From positions 1 through 23,588 of the forward strand of contig JBGVKZ010000002.1 in the NCBI GenBank assembly GCA_045124055.1: a DNA stretch of 23,588 nucleotides, in the 5' to 3' direction. Position 1 is the stretch's first letter. The number at the start of each line of letters is the position of its first letter. The stretch is from CALZKI01 sp045124055 (GTDB taxonomy: Bacteria > Bacillota > Clostridia > Lachnospirales > Lachnospiraceae). The notes under the pieces were generated by a model. That model ran no database searches. It had not been told where the DNA came from and saw only the letters and a program-made list of their open reading frames with translations. Below, piece by piece: positions 7,151-13,817 of the stretch. The translations under genes were made by a program, and so were the position numbers.

Positions 7151-7747
7151 TTATTCAAATTTTCTGATACGCAAATATATTCCCAAATCCTCTGCCAGCT
7201 TTTTAGAAGCCTCGATTTCCTCTTGCGGAAGAACATCTACAATAGATAATTGGGTATGTGAAAATGCTTTGTTTGCAAGCTTTGCGAACTCTAAAAGGGC
7301 CGGAAAAGCATTATCAAACTGTGGTCTAGTTACCTCCTGATACTTTTCTGCCGTAGGTGCATTCAAACTGATGGATACACTGTCAATTACCTTGGACAGT
7401 TCTGGAATAATATTTCTTTTATAGTATAAATTTCCAAGTCCATTTGTATTAAGACGAATTCTGATAGCATATTTCTCTTTTACATAGGCTGCACTTAAAA
7501 GCAGATTTTCAAGAGCACAAGTAGGCTCACCATATCCACAAAATACTAATTCTTCATAATTGCTAAAATCAAATTCATCGATTGCCTTTTTGATTTCATC
7601 TATGGTTGGTTCTTTTTGAAACCACAAATTCTCCGCTTCCCCCACATTATCTTTATGGGAACGAATGCAAAACTGACAATTACAATCACAACGATTTGTA
7701 ATATTTGCATAAACCTGATTATTGTACGTGTATAAAATATCTGTCAT
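7151..7747 (-). CDS. Radical SAM protein (TatD-associated-like)
   Basis: 198 residues, short for the superfamily, so probably a partial barrel. The cluster motif is at the N-terminus: Cys20, Cys24 and Cys27 fit CX3CX2C, with an extra Cys22. Further on are the SAM-binding GYGEP segment (about 91-95) and RLNTNGLG (strand 4), followed by DSVSISLNAP. The ending in a short basic strand is natural rather than truncated. The size and sequence resemble the small radical SAM family often linked to TatD nucleases, but no tatD lies nearby; the neighbour is an ECF S component 36 bases upstream, probably on the same transcript. The reaction is unknown. ATG start with GAGGAG six bases upstream. Confidence 0.85.
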   Translation of the reverse strand: MTDILYTYNNQVYANITNRCDCNCQFCIRSHKDNVGEAENLWFQKEPTIDEIKKAIDEFDFSNYEELVFCGYGEPTCALENLLLSAAYVKEKYAIRIRLNTNGLGNLYYKRNIIPELSKVIDSVSISLNAPTAEKYQEVTRPQFDNAFPALLEFAKLANKAFSHTQLSIVDVLPQEEIEASKKLAEDLGIYLRIRKFE

Positions 7748-7783
7748 AAAGACTCCTCTTATCTCCTCTCCAAATCAATATTA

Positions 7784-8329
7784 TTATAAATTGTTAAAAA
7801 ACTTATTTTTTACGTGCACTTTATCTAAAGCGAAACCAAATACTACAAACAGTATAGCACTACCCAAAGATTGCACAAGTGTTTGCGACATAGAAACCAG
7901 AAATACTGACCATGTTTCAAACAATATGTATTCTGCTAAGAAGTAGCCAATTCCGGAAATTAGATAACCAAGTACTGTGGCAAATACGTTTCTCCAAGTA
8001 ATGATTTTTGCTGATTTGCTGGTAAATGGTAAAACAATTAGCATTTTAATAATAATAGTGGCAGGTGCCCACATTGGTGCTGTCAACAAATCTGCCAGGC
8101 CACCGCCTACGGCTGCCGCCATCAGTGCATAAGGTCTTGGCAAGAGTACCGCTGCTAAATAAATAAGGGCATCACCAAAATGTACATAGCCGCCATTCAT
8201 TCCTACCGGAATATGACATATGTAAGCTGTCATCACTGTAATCAGTGCTGCAAATATACCCGCCATTGCAAGATTTTTCACTTTACTTGATTGTACTGTT
8301 TTCGTCTTTGTATTATCTGTTGTCTGCAT
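7784..8329 (-). CDS. ECF transporter S component (substrate unknown)
   Basis: 181 residues from ATG 8329, preceded by GGAGG at ideal spacing; the TTG at 8341 overlaps that site and is rejected. A short hydrophilic N-terminus is followed by about five to six membrane helices. Loop sequences such as GGYVHFGDALIYLAA, LLPRPYALMAAAVGGGLADLL and MWAPATIIIKMLI are typical of S components that bind a vitamin or nucleobase-like ligand and dock to a shared EcfT-EcfA module, not encoded here. No riboswitch could be recognised upstream, so the ligand is open. It is followed closely by the radical SAM gene, which hints at a cofactor or modified-nucleoside pathway. Confidence 0.8.
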   Translation of the reverse strand: MQTTDNTKTKTVQSSKVKNLAMAGIFAALITVMTAYICHIPVGMNGGYVHFGDALIYLAAVLLPRPYALMAAAVGGGLADLLTAPMWAPATIIIKMLIVLPFTSKSAKIITWRNVFATVLGYLISGIGYFLAEYILFETWSVFLVSMSQTLVQSLGSAILFVVFGFALDKVHVKNKFFNNL

Positions 8330-8416
8330 ATTTTCCTCCAATCCGAATTGTTTATGTCAAAATACATAAGCAAATCCTTACTTTTTCATCGAATGTAGTA
8401 TTACATATGCTTGATA

Positions 8417-8450
8417 ATATAAAAAGTACCAGTTTAAATTCTTTTTATAT
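8417..8450 (-). terminator. AT-rich hairpin, possible weak terminator
   Basis: Perfect 10-bp arms ATATAAAAAG (8417-8426) and CTTTTTATAT (8441-8450) with a 14-base loop, between the orphan membrane protein and the ECF gene. The stem has a single G-C pair, so termination would be inefficient. A promoter for the ECF gene must lie between here and 8340; none is clear. Confidence 0.35.
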
Positions 8451-8478
8451 GACCAGAAGGAATTTATTCTTCTATTTC

Positions 8479-8910
8479 TTATCTATCAACTCTTTTATAT
8501 AAAAAACTATTTATCGGTTCATAATAGTATGTCTGGTCTACACCAAAACTTTCGCATTCCACCATAATTAGTCCATTATCTAATTTCGTCTCATTTCTAC
8601 TTTCAAATAAATAATAGAAACCAATTCGACACTGAAAGAAAATGAAAACTATAACATACATAAGGCCGCTCCCCAACATAGAAGCCGCAACCACTTTTTT
8701 ATCTACTATCTTACTTCTTATTACACCATTATAAAATGTGAGAGCATATATAGGTAATACAAGCCATGTTACCACAATAGTTGTAATTGTCATCCAATTC
8801 GTATACTCAATATTTTGTTTTTGATAATAGTTTTGCATACTATTCAATGCAATTACAACTCCAATCAATATGATTAATAATATTAATTTAACCTTATTTA
8901 AAATTTTCAT
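8479..8910 (-). CDS. Orphan three-helix membrane protein
   Basis: 143 residues from ATG 8910, chosen because GGAGGG lies five bases upstream and because the likely promoter starts transcripts near 8924. Three hydrophobic helices are visible at about residues 5-23, 38-58 and 75-95, followed by a C-terminal extramembrane tail rich in aromatic residues (VECESFGVDQTYYYEP). No enzyme or transporter motif is recognised and I cannot name a family. It stands alone between the rpsR terminator and the ECF gene. It is more AT-rich than its neighbours, with many Ile, Asn and Tyr codons, compatible with a later arrival. Confidence 0.75.
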   Translation of the reverse strand: MKILNKVKLILLIILIGVVIALNSMQNYYQKQNIEYTNWMTITTIVVTWLVLPIYALTFYNGVIRSKIVDKKVVAASMLGSGLMYVIVFIFFQCRIGFYYLFESRNETKLDNGLIMVECESFGVDQTYYYEPINSFLYKRVDR

Positions 8911-8930
8911 ATTACCCTCCAGCAAATCCC

Positions 8931-8939
8931 ATTATACCA
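8931..8939 (-). promoter_or_regulatory. Extended -10 promoter of the orphan membrane protein
   Basis: The minus strand reads TGGTATAAT: a perfect TATAAT (revcomp at 8931-8936) with a TGn extension. No good -35 is present. It lies about 21 bases upstream of the ATG. Confidence 0.55.
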
Positions 8940-9010
8940 TTACAACTATTTTTTAAATATTATTTTATAACTACTACTCTCATTTCTTCAAACAAAAAAT
9001 TTCTACCAAT

Positions 9011-9037
9011 AAAAAAGGGACAGTTAAAACTGTCCCT
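9011..9037 (-). terminator. Rho-independent terminator of rpsF-ssb-rpsR
   Basis: Ten-pair perfect stem (AGGGACAGTT at 9016-9025 with its complement at 9028-9037) followed on the minus strand by six T (9011-9016), 14 bases after the rpsR stop. Confidence 0.92.
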
Positions 9038-9050
9038 AAGATACATAATC

Positions 9051-9317
9051 TTATTCTGCTGTGTAAGGCATTAAAGCGATATGTCTTGCACGTTTAATAG
9101 CTACTGTAAGAGTTCTCTGGTGTCTTGCACAGTTACCAGTAATTCTTCTAGGAAGAATTTTACCTCTTTCAGATACATATCTTTTTAATTTGTTTACATC
9201 TTTGTAATCAATTACGTTGTCTTTTCCACAAAATACGCAAACTTTTTTTCTTCTACGCATTCCGCCTTTTCTTCTCATTGAAGAATCAGACTTTTCTGCT
9301 GCTTTATTGTAAGCCAT
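9051..9317 (-). CDS. rpsR: 30S ribosomal protein S18
   Basis: 88 residues. A basic N-terminal extension with RRKGGMRRRKK is followed by the S18 core: VCVFCGKDN, LKRYVSERGKILPRRITGNCARHQR and the closing AIKRARHIALMPY. The CxxC plus later Cys and His suggest the zinc-binding (C+) form. It binds S6 and 16S rRNA in the small-subunit platform. ATG start with AGGAGG eight bases upstream; last gene of the operon, 32 bases after ssb. Confidence 0.97.
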   Translation of the reverse strand: MAYNKAAEKSDSSMRRKGGMRRRKKVCVFCGKDNVIDYKDVNKLKRYVSERGKILPRRITGNCARHQRTLTVAIKRARHIALMPYTAE

Positions 9318-9349
9318 ATTAAAGCCTCCTATCTAAAAATAGTTAATAG

Positions 9350-9784
9350 TTAAAATGGTAATTCTTCGTCAATTCCGTCCGGAATATTCATAAAGCCATC
9401 ACCGGCTGACTGTGGCATTGGAGCACTTGGTGCGAAACCACTATTATCAGAACTTGATTTGCTTTCAGCAAATTCCTGTTCTTCTACAACAACATCTGTT
9501 GTATATACTCTAACGCCATCTTTATTGGTATAGCTACCTGTCTGAATACGACCAGTAACTACGAGCTTTGTACCCTTACGAAGATATTTTTCAGCAAATT
9601 CAGCCTGTCTTCCGAAAGATACGCAGTTAATAAAATCTGCTGTCTGTTCGTCTGAACCGCCATTTGCACGTCTTCTTCGGTCTACCGCAAGGGAAAATCT
9701 TGCAACAGCCATTGCATTATCTCCAGCTGAATATCTAACTTCTGGATCCCTTGTCAAACGCCCCATAAGTATAACTTTATTCAT
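9350..9784 (-). CDS. ssb: Single-stranded DNA-binding protein
   Basis: 144 residues. An OB fold (about 1-105) opens with MNKVILMGRLTRDPEVRYS and includes FINCVSFGRQAEFAEKYLRKG and the strand VTGRIQTGSYTNKDG. A disordered Ser/Pro/Gly linker leads to the acidic tip EELPF, which recruits replication and repair partners. Being inside the ribosomal operon and carrying the intact tip, this is the housekeeping SSB rather than a phage copy. ATG start with AAGGTGA upstream; 18 bases from rpsF. Confidence 0.97.
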   Translation of the reverse strand: MNKVILMGRLTRDPEVRYSAGDNAMAVARFSLAVDRRRRANGGSDEQTADFINCVSFGRQAEFAEKYLRKGTKLVVTGRIQTGSYTNKDGVRVYTTDVVVEEQEFAESKSSSDNSGFAPSAPMPQSAGDGFMNIPDGIDEELPF

Positions 9785-9802
9785 AAAATCACCTTATCCT
9801 TA

Positions 9803-10090
9803 TTATGCTTCCTGTTTTACGCATAAATATCTGATTACGTTGTCCATAATGCGAATGCGGCTTTCGATTTCTGCTGGAGCTGATGTTTCAGCATCAAACT
9901 GAATGAAGTAGTAGTAAGCCTCTTTCATTTTCTGAACTTCGTAAGCTAACTTCTTCTTGCCCCATTCGTCAACGTTTGTAATCTGTCCGCCGAATCTTTC
10001 AACGAGTGCTTTACATTTGTCAACTACTGCAGCTCTTTCATCATCTTCGATTTTCGCACTAACAACAACTGCTAATTCGTATTTGCTCAT
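9803..10090 (-). CDS. rpsF: 30S ribosomal protein S6
   Basis: 95 residues, the normal length, with the family opening MSKYELAVVVSAKIED and the conserved DEWGKKKLAYEVQKMKEAYYY segment followed by the helix ending in VIRYLCVKQE. It forms a dimer with S18 on the 16S rRNA platform. First gene of rpsF-ssb-rpsR with a strong AGGAGG site; expression is probably autoregulated by S6-S18 in many bacteria, though the leader here was not proven to carry that element. Confidence 0.97.
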   Translation of the reverse strand: MSKYELAVVVSAKIEDDERAAVVDKCKALVERFGGQITNVDEWGKKKLAYEVQKMKEAYYYFIQFDAETSAPAEIESRIRIMDNVIRYLCVKQEA

Positions 10091-10102
10091 GCTAGTTACC
10101 TC

Positions 10103-10135
10103 CTTTTGGTCTCTGGCCCCTATTTTTAGCTAGGA
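10103..10135 (-). promoter_or_regulatory. rpsF leader hairpin, possible S6-S18 autoregulatory element
   Basis: In the minus-strand leader GCTCCTA can pair with TAGGGGC (one G-U) around an eight-base loop, just upstream of AAAAGGAGG. S6-S18 binding sites in rpsF leaders are known in many bacteria, but the conserved loop and bulge bases of that motif were not recognised with confidence. Confidence 0.3.
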
Positions 10136-10165
10136 GCAAGGAAATTTAATATATCACGAATTAGT

Positions 10166-10194
10166 ATGATATCACATTTTCTTCGGCTTTTCAA
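10166..10194 (-). promoter_or_regulatory. Promoter of rpsF-ssb-rpsR
   Basis: TTGAAA (revcomp at 10189-10194), a 17-base spacer and TATCAT (revcomp at 10166-10171). The -35 box overlaps the stop codon of the DUF951 gene, so the ribosomal operon starts inside the preceding gene's end with no terminator between. The leader is about 70 bases. Confidence 0.65.
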
Positions 10195-10373
10195 GGTTTT
10201 TCAATAATTTCTTTTATATTTTTTTCCACCACTATTCTCGATAACATAACCTGATGAGAACAGCCCATACATTTTAACCTGAAATCCGCACCGCTACGCA
10301 AAACCTCCCATTCTCTGCTTCCGCAAGGGTGCTGTTTTTTTAACCGAATAATATTTCCAACCTCTATTTTCAT
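10191..10373 (-). CDS. DUF951 family small protein
   Basis: 60 residues, matching the short length of DUF951. Characteristic features are the N-terminal GNIIRLKKQHPCGS stretch, the central W-E-V-L-R-x-GADFRLKC segment and a Cys-x-x-Cys at about 35-38. The Cys pair and small beta-rich fold suggest a zinc-ribbon or nucleic-acid-binding role, but the function is unknown. In Firmicutes it is often near rpsF or mechanosensitive channel genes. ATG start with AAAGGTG upstream; 44 bases after the sirtuin gene. Confidence 0.92.
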   Translation of the reverse strand: MKIEVGNIIRLKKQHPCGSREWEVLRSGADFRLKCMGCSHQVMLSRIVVEKNIKEIIEKP

Positions 10374-10417
10374 ATTTTCACCTTTCTTGAATCCTTCTCC
10401 TATGAGCTTATCTGTTT

Positions 10418-11140
10418 CTAAAGTTTTGAGAAAATATCACTGAGGCTTCCTTGATAAGTATAATCTGCAATAGAATCTCGCGGTGTAGCACTTTTGTTAA
10501 TCAAAATTAATTTATTACCCCTATAATAATCAATCAGACCTGCCGCCGGATATACTGCCAAAGAAGTTCCCCCTACAATTAAAACATCTGCATTGCTAAT
10601 ATACTCAATGGATTTACGCAAGGTTTCATCATTTAGGCCTTCTTCATATAAAACTACATCCGGTTTTACACTACCTTGACAACCTACTGCATCACATTTT
10701 GGCACGTCCTTTGCACTCAAAATATAATCTGCATCAAAAAACTTGCCACATTCTTCACAATAATTTCTATGCACACTGCCATGAAGTTCTAAAACTTCTT
10801 GGCTTCCCGCCAACTGATGAAGTCCATCGATATTTTGAGTAATAATAGCCTTCACTTTACCTTCCTGCTCCAGCCTTGCTAAAGTCATATGAATAACATT
10901 TGGCTTTGCACTTTTACAAATCATCTTATCTTTATAAAAACGATAAAACTCTGATGTTTTTCTTCTATAAAATGTGTGGCTCAAAATCGTTTCTGGTGGG
11001 TAGTCGTACTTTTGATTATAAAGTCCATCTACACTTCGAAAATCAGGAATACCGCTTTCTGTGGATACGCCTGCACCACCAAAGAAAACTATGTTATCAC
11101 TATGATTTATTACCTTAACAATTTGTTCAACTGTGTTCAT
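10418..11140 (-). CDS. cobB: SIR2-family NAD-dependent protein deacylase
   Basis: 240 residues, bacterial sirtuin length. The Rossmann NAD motif GAGVSTESGIPDFRS begins at 22; TQNID is at 101-105; the catalytic His is 120 in LELHGSVHR. Four zinc Cys are at 128, 131, 149 and 154. It removes acetyl or related acyl groups from lysines using NAD. Substrates are not known; sirtuins of this group commonly act on acyl-CoA synthetases. The ATG abuts the stop of the YdcF-type gene (TAA-ATG), so the two are translationally coupled. All catalytic residues are present. Confidence 0.93.
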   Translation of the reverse strand: MNTVEQIVKVINHSDNIVFFGGAGVSTESGIPDFRSVDGLYNQKYDYPPETILSHTFYRRKTSEFYRFYKDKMICKSAKPNVIHMTLARLEQEGKVKAIITQNIDGLHQLAGSQEVLELHGSVHRNYCEECGKFFDADYILSAKDVPKCDAVGCQGSVKPDVVLYEEGLNDETLRKSIEYISNADVLIVGGTSLAVYPAAGLIDYYRGNKLILINKSATPRDSIADYTYQGSLSDIFSKL

Positions 11141-11941
11141 TTACATTCTCCCCAAAACCAGATTTTTTACTATTGAAAAAAATTCTCTCACCATAAAATG
11201 TGGGAACAGAAAAATATACGTTCCAGAAGGTGCTCCGCATACCCTTTCAAAGCCTGCCTTTTTAGCAATTTTCAATGCTCTGTACATATGAAAATTGTTC
11301 GTAATTACCAGCATAGAACTATTCTCATAAGAAAAATCCTCATATTCAGCGTCTAAAATTTCTCCGGAAAAAACCATATTTTCATAGGTGTTTGTAGATT
11401 TCTCCTCCACAATGATTCTATCTGCATCTATGGATAATTCTTCTATCAGATAACGTTTCATCTCAGAGCCTTCCGTAAAAGGTTCACTTTCACCTTGACC
11501 ACCTGTTACAACAATTTTTGCATTTTCATATTCCTCTGCCCATTTAGCAGCCTCTTTTAACCTCTGTCTTAAAAGATAACAGGGTCCGTGGTCATAAACC
11601 GTAGTCCCTAAAACCACAATATACTCTGGTTCTTCCTTTGGCTTTTCAAAAAAACCACTCAATATAATCATTTCCACTATAAGAAAAATTACAACAATAG
11701 GAACAAGTATATACAACATAATACGTTTCTGCCATTTCTTTAGAGCAATTTTCCCAGAAAGCATTCCACTAAATAGAAAGCATAGAAAGGCCGGCAAAAG
11801 CCAAACATAGCTCAAAAATCCACCAAATCCTGAAAAGTAAAGGGCAAAGGCATAAAAGAAACATACCACACCCACTACAAGTAATAACGCTATTAAACTC
11901 CTTTTTATACATTTCATTGTTTGCTTTTTCATCTTTTCCAT
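11141..11941 (-). CDS. YdcF-type (DUF218) membrane protein
   Basis: About 266 residues if started at ATG 11941; ATG 11932 is also possible and neither has a good ribosome site. Upstream in-frame TTG at 11989 is unlikely because it would precede the putative promoter. Two to three N-terminal membrane helices are followed by a DUF218 domain: EYIVVLGTTVYDHGP, the helix with LRQRL, VVTGGQGE, EEKSTNTYENM and TNNFHMYRA. Members such as SanA and YdcF act in envelope processes; the reaction is not defined. The sirtuin gene follows with no gap. Confidence 0.88.
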   Translation of the reverse strand: MEKMKKQTMKCIKRSLIALLLVVGVVCFFYAFALYFSGFGGFLSYVWLLPAFLCFLFSGMLSGKIALKKWQKRIMLYILVPIVVIFLIVEMIILSGFFEKPKEEPEYIVVLGTTVYDHGPCYLLRQRLKEAAKWAEEYENAKIVVTGGQGESEPFTEGSEMKRYLIEELSIDADRIIVEEKSTNTYENMVFSGEILDAEYEDFSYENSSMLVITNNFHMYRALKIAKKAGFERVCGAPSGTYIFLFPHFMVREFFSIVKNLVLGRM

Positions 11942-11956
11942 AGAAAATATTTTAGC

Positions 11957-11986
11957 ATATTCCAAAAATAAAGGAAAGGACAAGAG
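11957..11986 (-). promoter_or_regulatory. Weak promoter candidate for ydcF-sirtuin-DUF951
   Basis: The minus strand carries TTGTCC, an 18-base spacer and TATGCT, just upstream of the YdcF-type gene and downstream of the terminator at 12014-12043. The -10 and spacing are imperfect. Confidence 0.35.
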
Positions 11987-12013
11987 CAAATATTAAAAAA
12001 GGGAAATATATAT

Positions 12014-12043
12014 AAAAAAGGGAAACCTCTATCGATTTCCCTT
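12014..12043 (-). terminator. Rho-independent terminator of the 61-residue gene
   Basis: Eight-pair stem AAGGGAAA (12018-12025) with TTTCCCTT (12036-12043), ten-base loop and six T on the minus strand (12014-12019). A partial second copy of AAAAAAGGGAAA lies at about 11995-12006. Confidence 0.8.
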
Positions 12044-12123
12044 ATCTTAAAAACTTCCATATAAACTTAATAGTATTGAACCATGCAATCTCTATTTACG
12101 CGATTCTCTATGTTAATTTTATA

Positions 12124-12309
12124 TTATTTCTTAACGTTGATGATATTCCATAATCCTGTGACTTTACATGTAACAGATACGATTGTACCATCTTCCAGAT
12201 ACAACTTTATACTGTCGCTAGCCTCGTCTACCATAATATCTACAACCGGCAGACAATCAGTCTCATTAAATACATCGAACAATCTATCACGTATCTCTAG
12301 TTGACTCAT
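12124..12309 (-). CDS. Unknown 61-residue protein
   Basis: 61 residues, no signal peptide or membrane helix. The sequence suggests an N-terminal helix (SQLEIRDRLFDVFNE) followed by three or four beta strands (VVDIMVDE, SIKLYLEDG, IVSVTCKV). Net acidic. I do not recognise a family. Support for a real gene: an ATG with AAGTGA about eight bases upstream, a sigma-A promoter 49 bases upstream and a clear terminator downstream, i.e. a complete one-gene unit at the edge of the c-di-GMP cluster. Confidence 0.7.
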   Translation of the reverse strand: MSQLEIRDRLFDVFNETDCLPVVDIMVDEASDSIKLYLEDGTIVSVTCKVTGLWNIINVKK

Positions 12310-12357
12310 TGTTATATCACTTTTAACTATAAAATATTGGGTGTTTACATCTCTAAA

Positions 12358-12386
12358 AGCATATCATAGCATTTGACATTTTTCAA
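12358..12386 (-). promoter_or_regulatory. Promoter of the 61-residue gene
   Basis: TTGAAA (revcomp at 12381-12386), 17-base spacer, TATGCT (revcomp at 12358-12363) on the minus strand. Confidence 0.55.
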
Positions 12387-12402
12387 GCACTTTTTCACAA
12401 TC

Positions 12403-12439
12403 AGTGTAATTTCTTACACTTTTCGTGTTTTTGTGTAAT
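12403..12439. repeat. Cluster of GTGTAA repeats between signalling genes
   Basis: A 7-bp palindrome AGTGTAA/TTACACT with a four-base gap (12403-12420) plus a third GTGTAAT copy at 12433-12439. It lies after the diguanylate cyclase stop and upstream of the promoter of the 61-residue gene. There is no T run, so it is not a good terminator; it could be an operator. Confidence 0.45.
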
Positions 12440-12463
12440 CCCCTATATTTAATTTTCCTACGA

Positions 12464-13738
12464 TTATCCCATTATAATCGTATCTCGGCCTGAGCGTTTC
12501 GCTTCATACATTGCTTCGTCCGCCTTAGCATACAACTTATCAAAAGTCATCGGTTTGTCTTTAAAGAAGATAACGCCAGCACTACAATGAATATCCATCT
12601 CTATGTCCTTTTCACAATAATGGAATTTCGTAGCTTTGAAAATATCAAGAACTCTTTCTTTATCTGCTTCCTCGTTGTCACTTCTTTCCAACCAGATAAC
12701 AAATTCATCGCCACCCAATCTGCCGAACACATCGCCACTACTCAGCTTTTCACTAACATTTGCACTGATTTTTACTAGCAAATCATCGCCTGTAATATGA
12801 CCATATGAATCATTCACACTCTTGAATTTGTCAACGTCAAACAGCATAAAAATTCCGCGTTCCTGCCTTGAAGCCTTTTCTTCAATCAATTCTTCCGTAT
12901 ATCGACGATTCCAGATATGCGTTAGATAGTCCGTACGGGCAAACTCTAAGTTGTTCATTTTTTCTGTCATTTCTCTAGTGCAATCGGTAAGCATTACAAA
13001 TACATCACCGATGGATTCGCCCCTAATATCCAAAACAAATACAATGTGCATATGTAGCCATACAATTTCGCCGCCTATACGCTGAATACGAAAGGTCGTC
13101 TCAATAATTAAGTCATCATTCTGAATTCGTTTTTCGATATCGCTATCTCTGAACAAATCCAATTTTTCCAAATCCTGTGGTACAACAAATTTATCACAAA
13201 GATGCCAAAACCACTGGTCCATATTTCTAAATTCCGGTTTTTCTCCGAAAAGTTTGAAATATTTCTCACTATCAAATACAAAATAGTCTTCTTCCGCCTT
13301 GGTTTCCAAAAGCAAATCGCACATACGATTCATCAGCTCTTTATAATAGAAGCTCGGTGTCTTTCCTTCTTCCATATTGAGAACTTTTCTTTTCTGAATT
13401 GACATATGTATTGCCGAAAAATAAATTTCTCCCTCTTTTAAGACACAGGTAACCATTGCTTCCACGTTTTCCTGAAAGGTGAATATCTTTTCTGTATCAT
13501 AGACTACCATTTTGGCTGTAACAACACACAGATTATCCTGCTGTAAAAAGCCTTCATACTCTGCTTCTTCTATTTTATAGCACCCCTCTGCATCCTGGCA
13601 GTCAAGCCCCATAACAGCTACATTTTCACTCCATAAGCGTTCTGTAAACATCGAAGAATTTTTGTTTAACCAATACTGTTCACAGGCGTTTTTTACCGTC
13701 TGAATGGATAAGTCATAAAATTCATTAACATTAACCAC
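12464..13738 (-). CDS. Diguanylate cyclase (NTF2-like, PAS, GGDEF)
   Basis: 424 residues, no membrane segment. Residues 8-117 resemble an NTF2/SnoaL-like fold, 130-255 a PAS sensor that ends in the usual D-C-T-x-x linker, and 268-422 a GGDEF domain. The active loop GGDEF is at 342-346 and the substrate segment MLFDVDKFKSVNDSYGH at about 298-314, so it should make c-di-GMP from GTP. No RxxD inhibitory site lies five residues before GGDEF, so product inhibition is probably weak. The start is GTG with AAGGAG eight bases upstream. The EAL gene ends 79 bases upstream with no terminator between, so co-transcription is likely. NTF2-like assignment is by layout and less sure. Confidence 0.92.
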   Translation of the reverse strand: MVNVNEFYDLSIQTVKNACEQYWLNKNSSMFTERLWSENVAVMGLDCQDAEGCYKIEEAEYEGFLQQDNLCVVTAKMVVYDTEKIFTFQENVEAMVTCVLKEGEIYFSAIHMSIQKRKVLNMEEGKTPSFYYKELMNRMCDLLLETKAEEDYFVFDSEKYFKLFGEKPEFRNMDQWFWHLCDKFVVPQDLEKLDLFRDSDIEKRIQNDDLIIETTFRIQRIGGEIVWLHMHIVFVLDIRGESIGDVFVMLTDCTREMTEKMNNLEFARTDYLTHIWNRRYTEELIEEKASRQERGIFMLFDVDKFKSVNDSYGHITGDDLLVKISANVSEKLSSGDVFGRLGGDEFVIWLERSDNEEADKERVLDIFKATKFHYCEKDIEMDIHCSAGVIFFKDKPMTFDKLYAKADEAMYEAKRSGRDTIIMG

Positions 13739-13817
13739 TTAGCCTTCTCCTTCTACCTTTAATCTCTCAATGTAAATAACCCCAAATAATATTTTAAAGA
13801 ATGAATTCCTTTCTGTT

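Noticed and set aside
8342..8478. Riboswitch upstream of the ECF S component
   Set aside because: No recognisable TPP, FMN, THF, cobalamin or preQ1 core; only an AT-rich hairpin was seen.
12083..12304. Plus-strand 73-codon frame
   Set aside because: Antisense to the 61-residue gene, no ribosome site, and crosses no promoter of its own.
12374..12402. Plus-strand TTGACA-17-CACAAT promoter-like pair
   Set aside because: No plus-strand gene follows and the -10 is poor.
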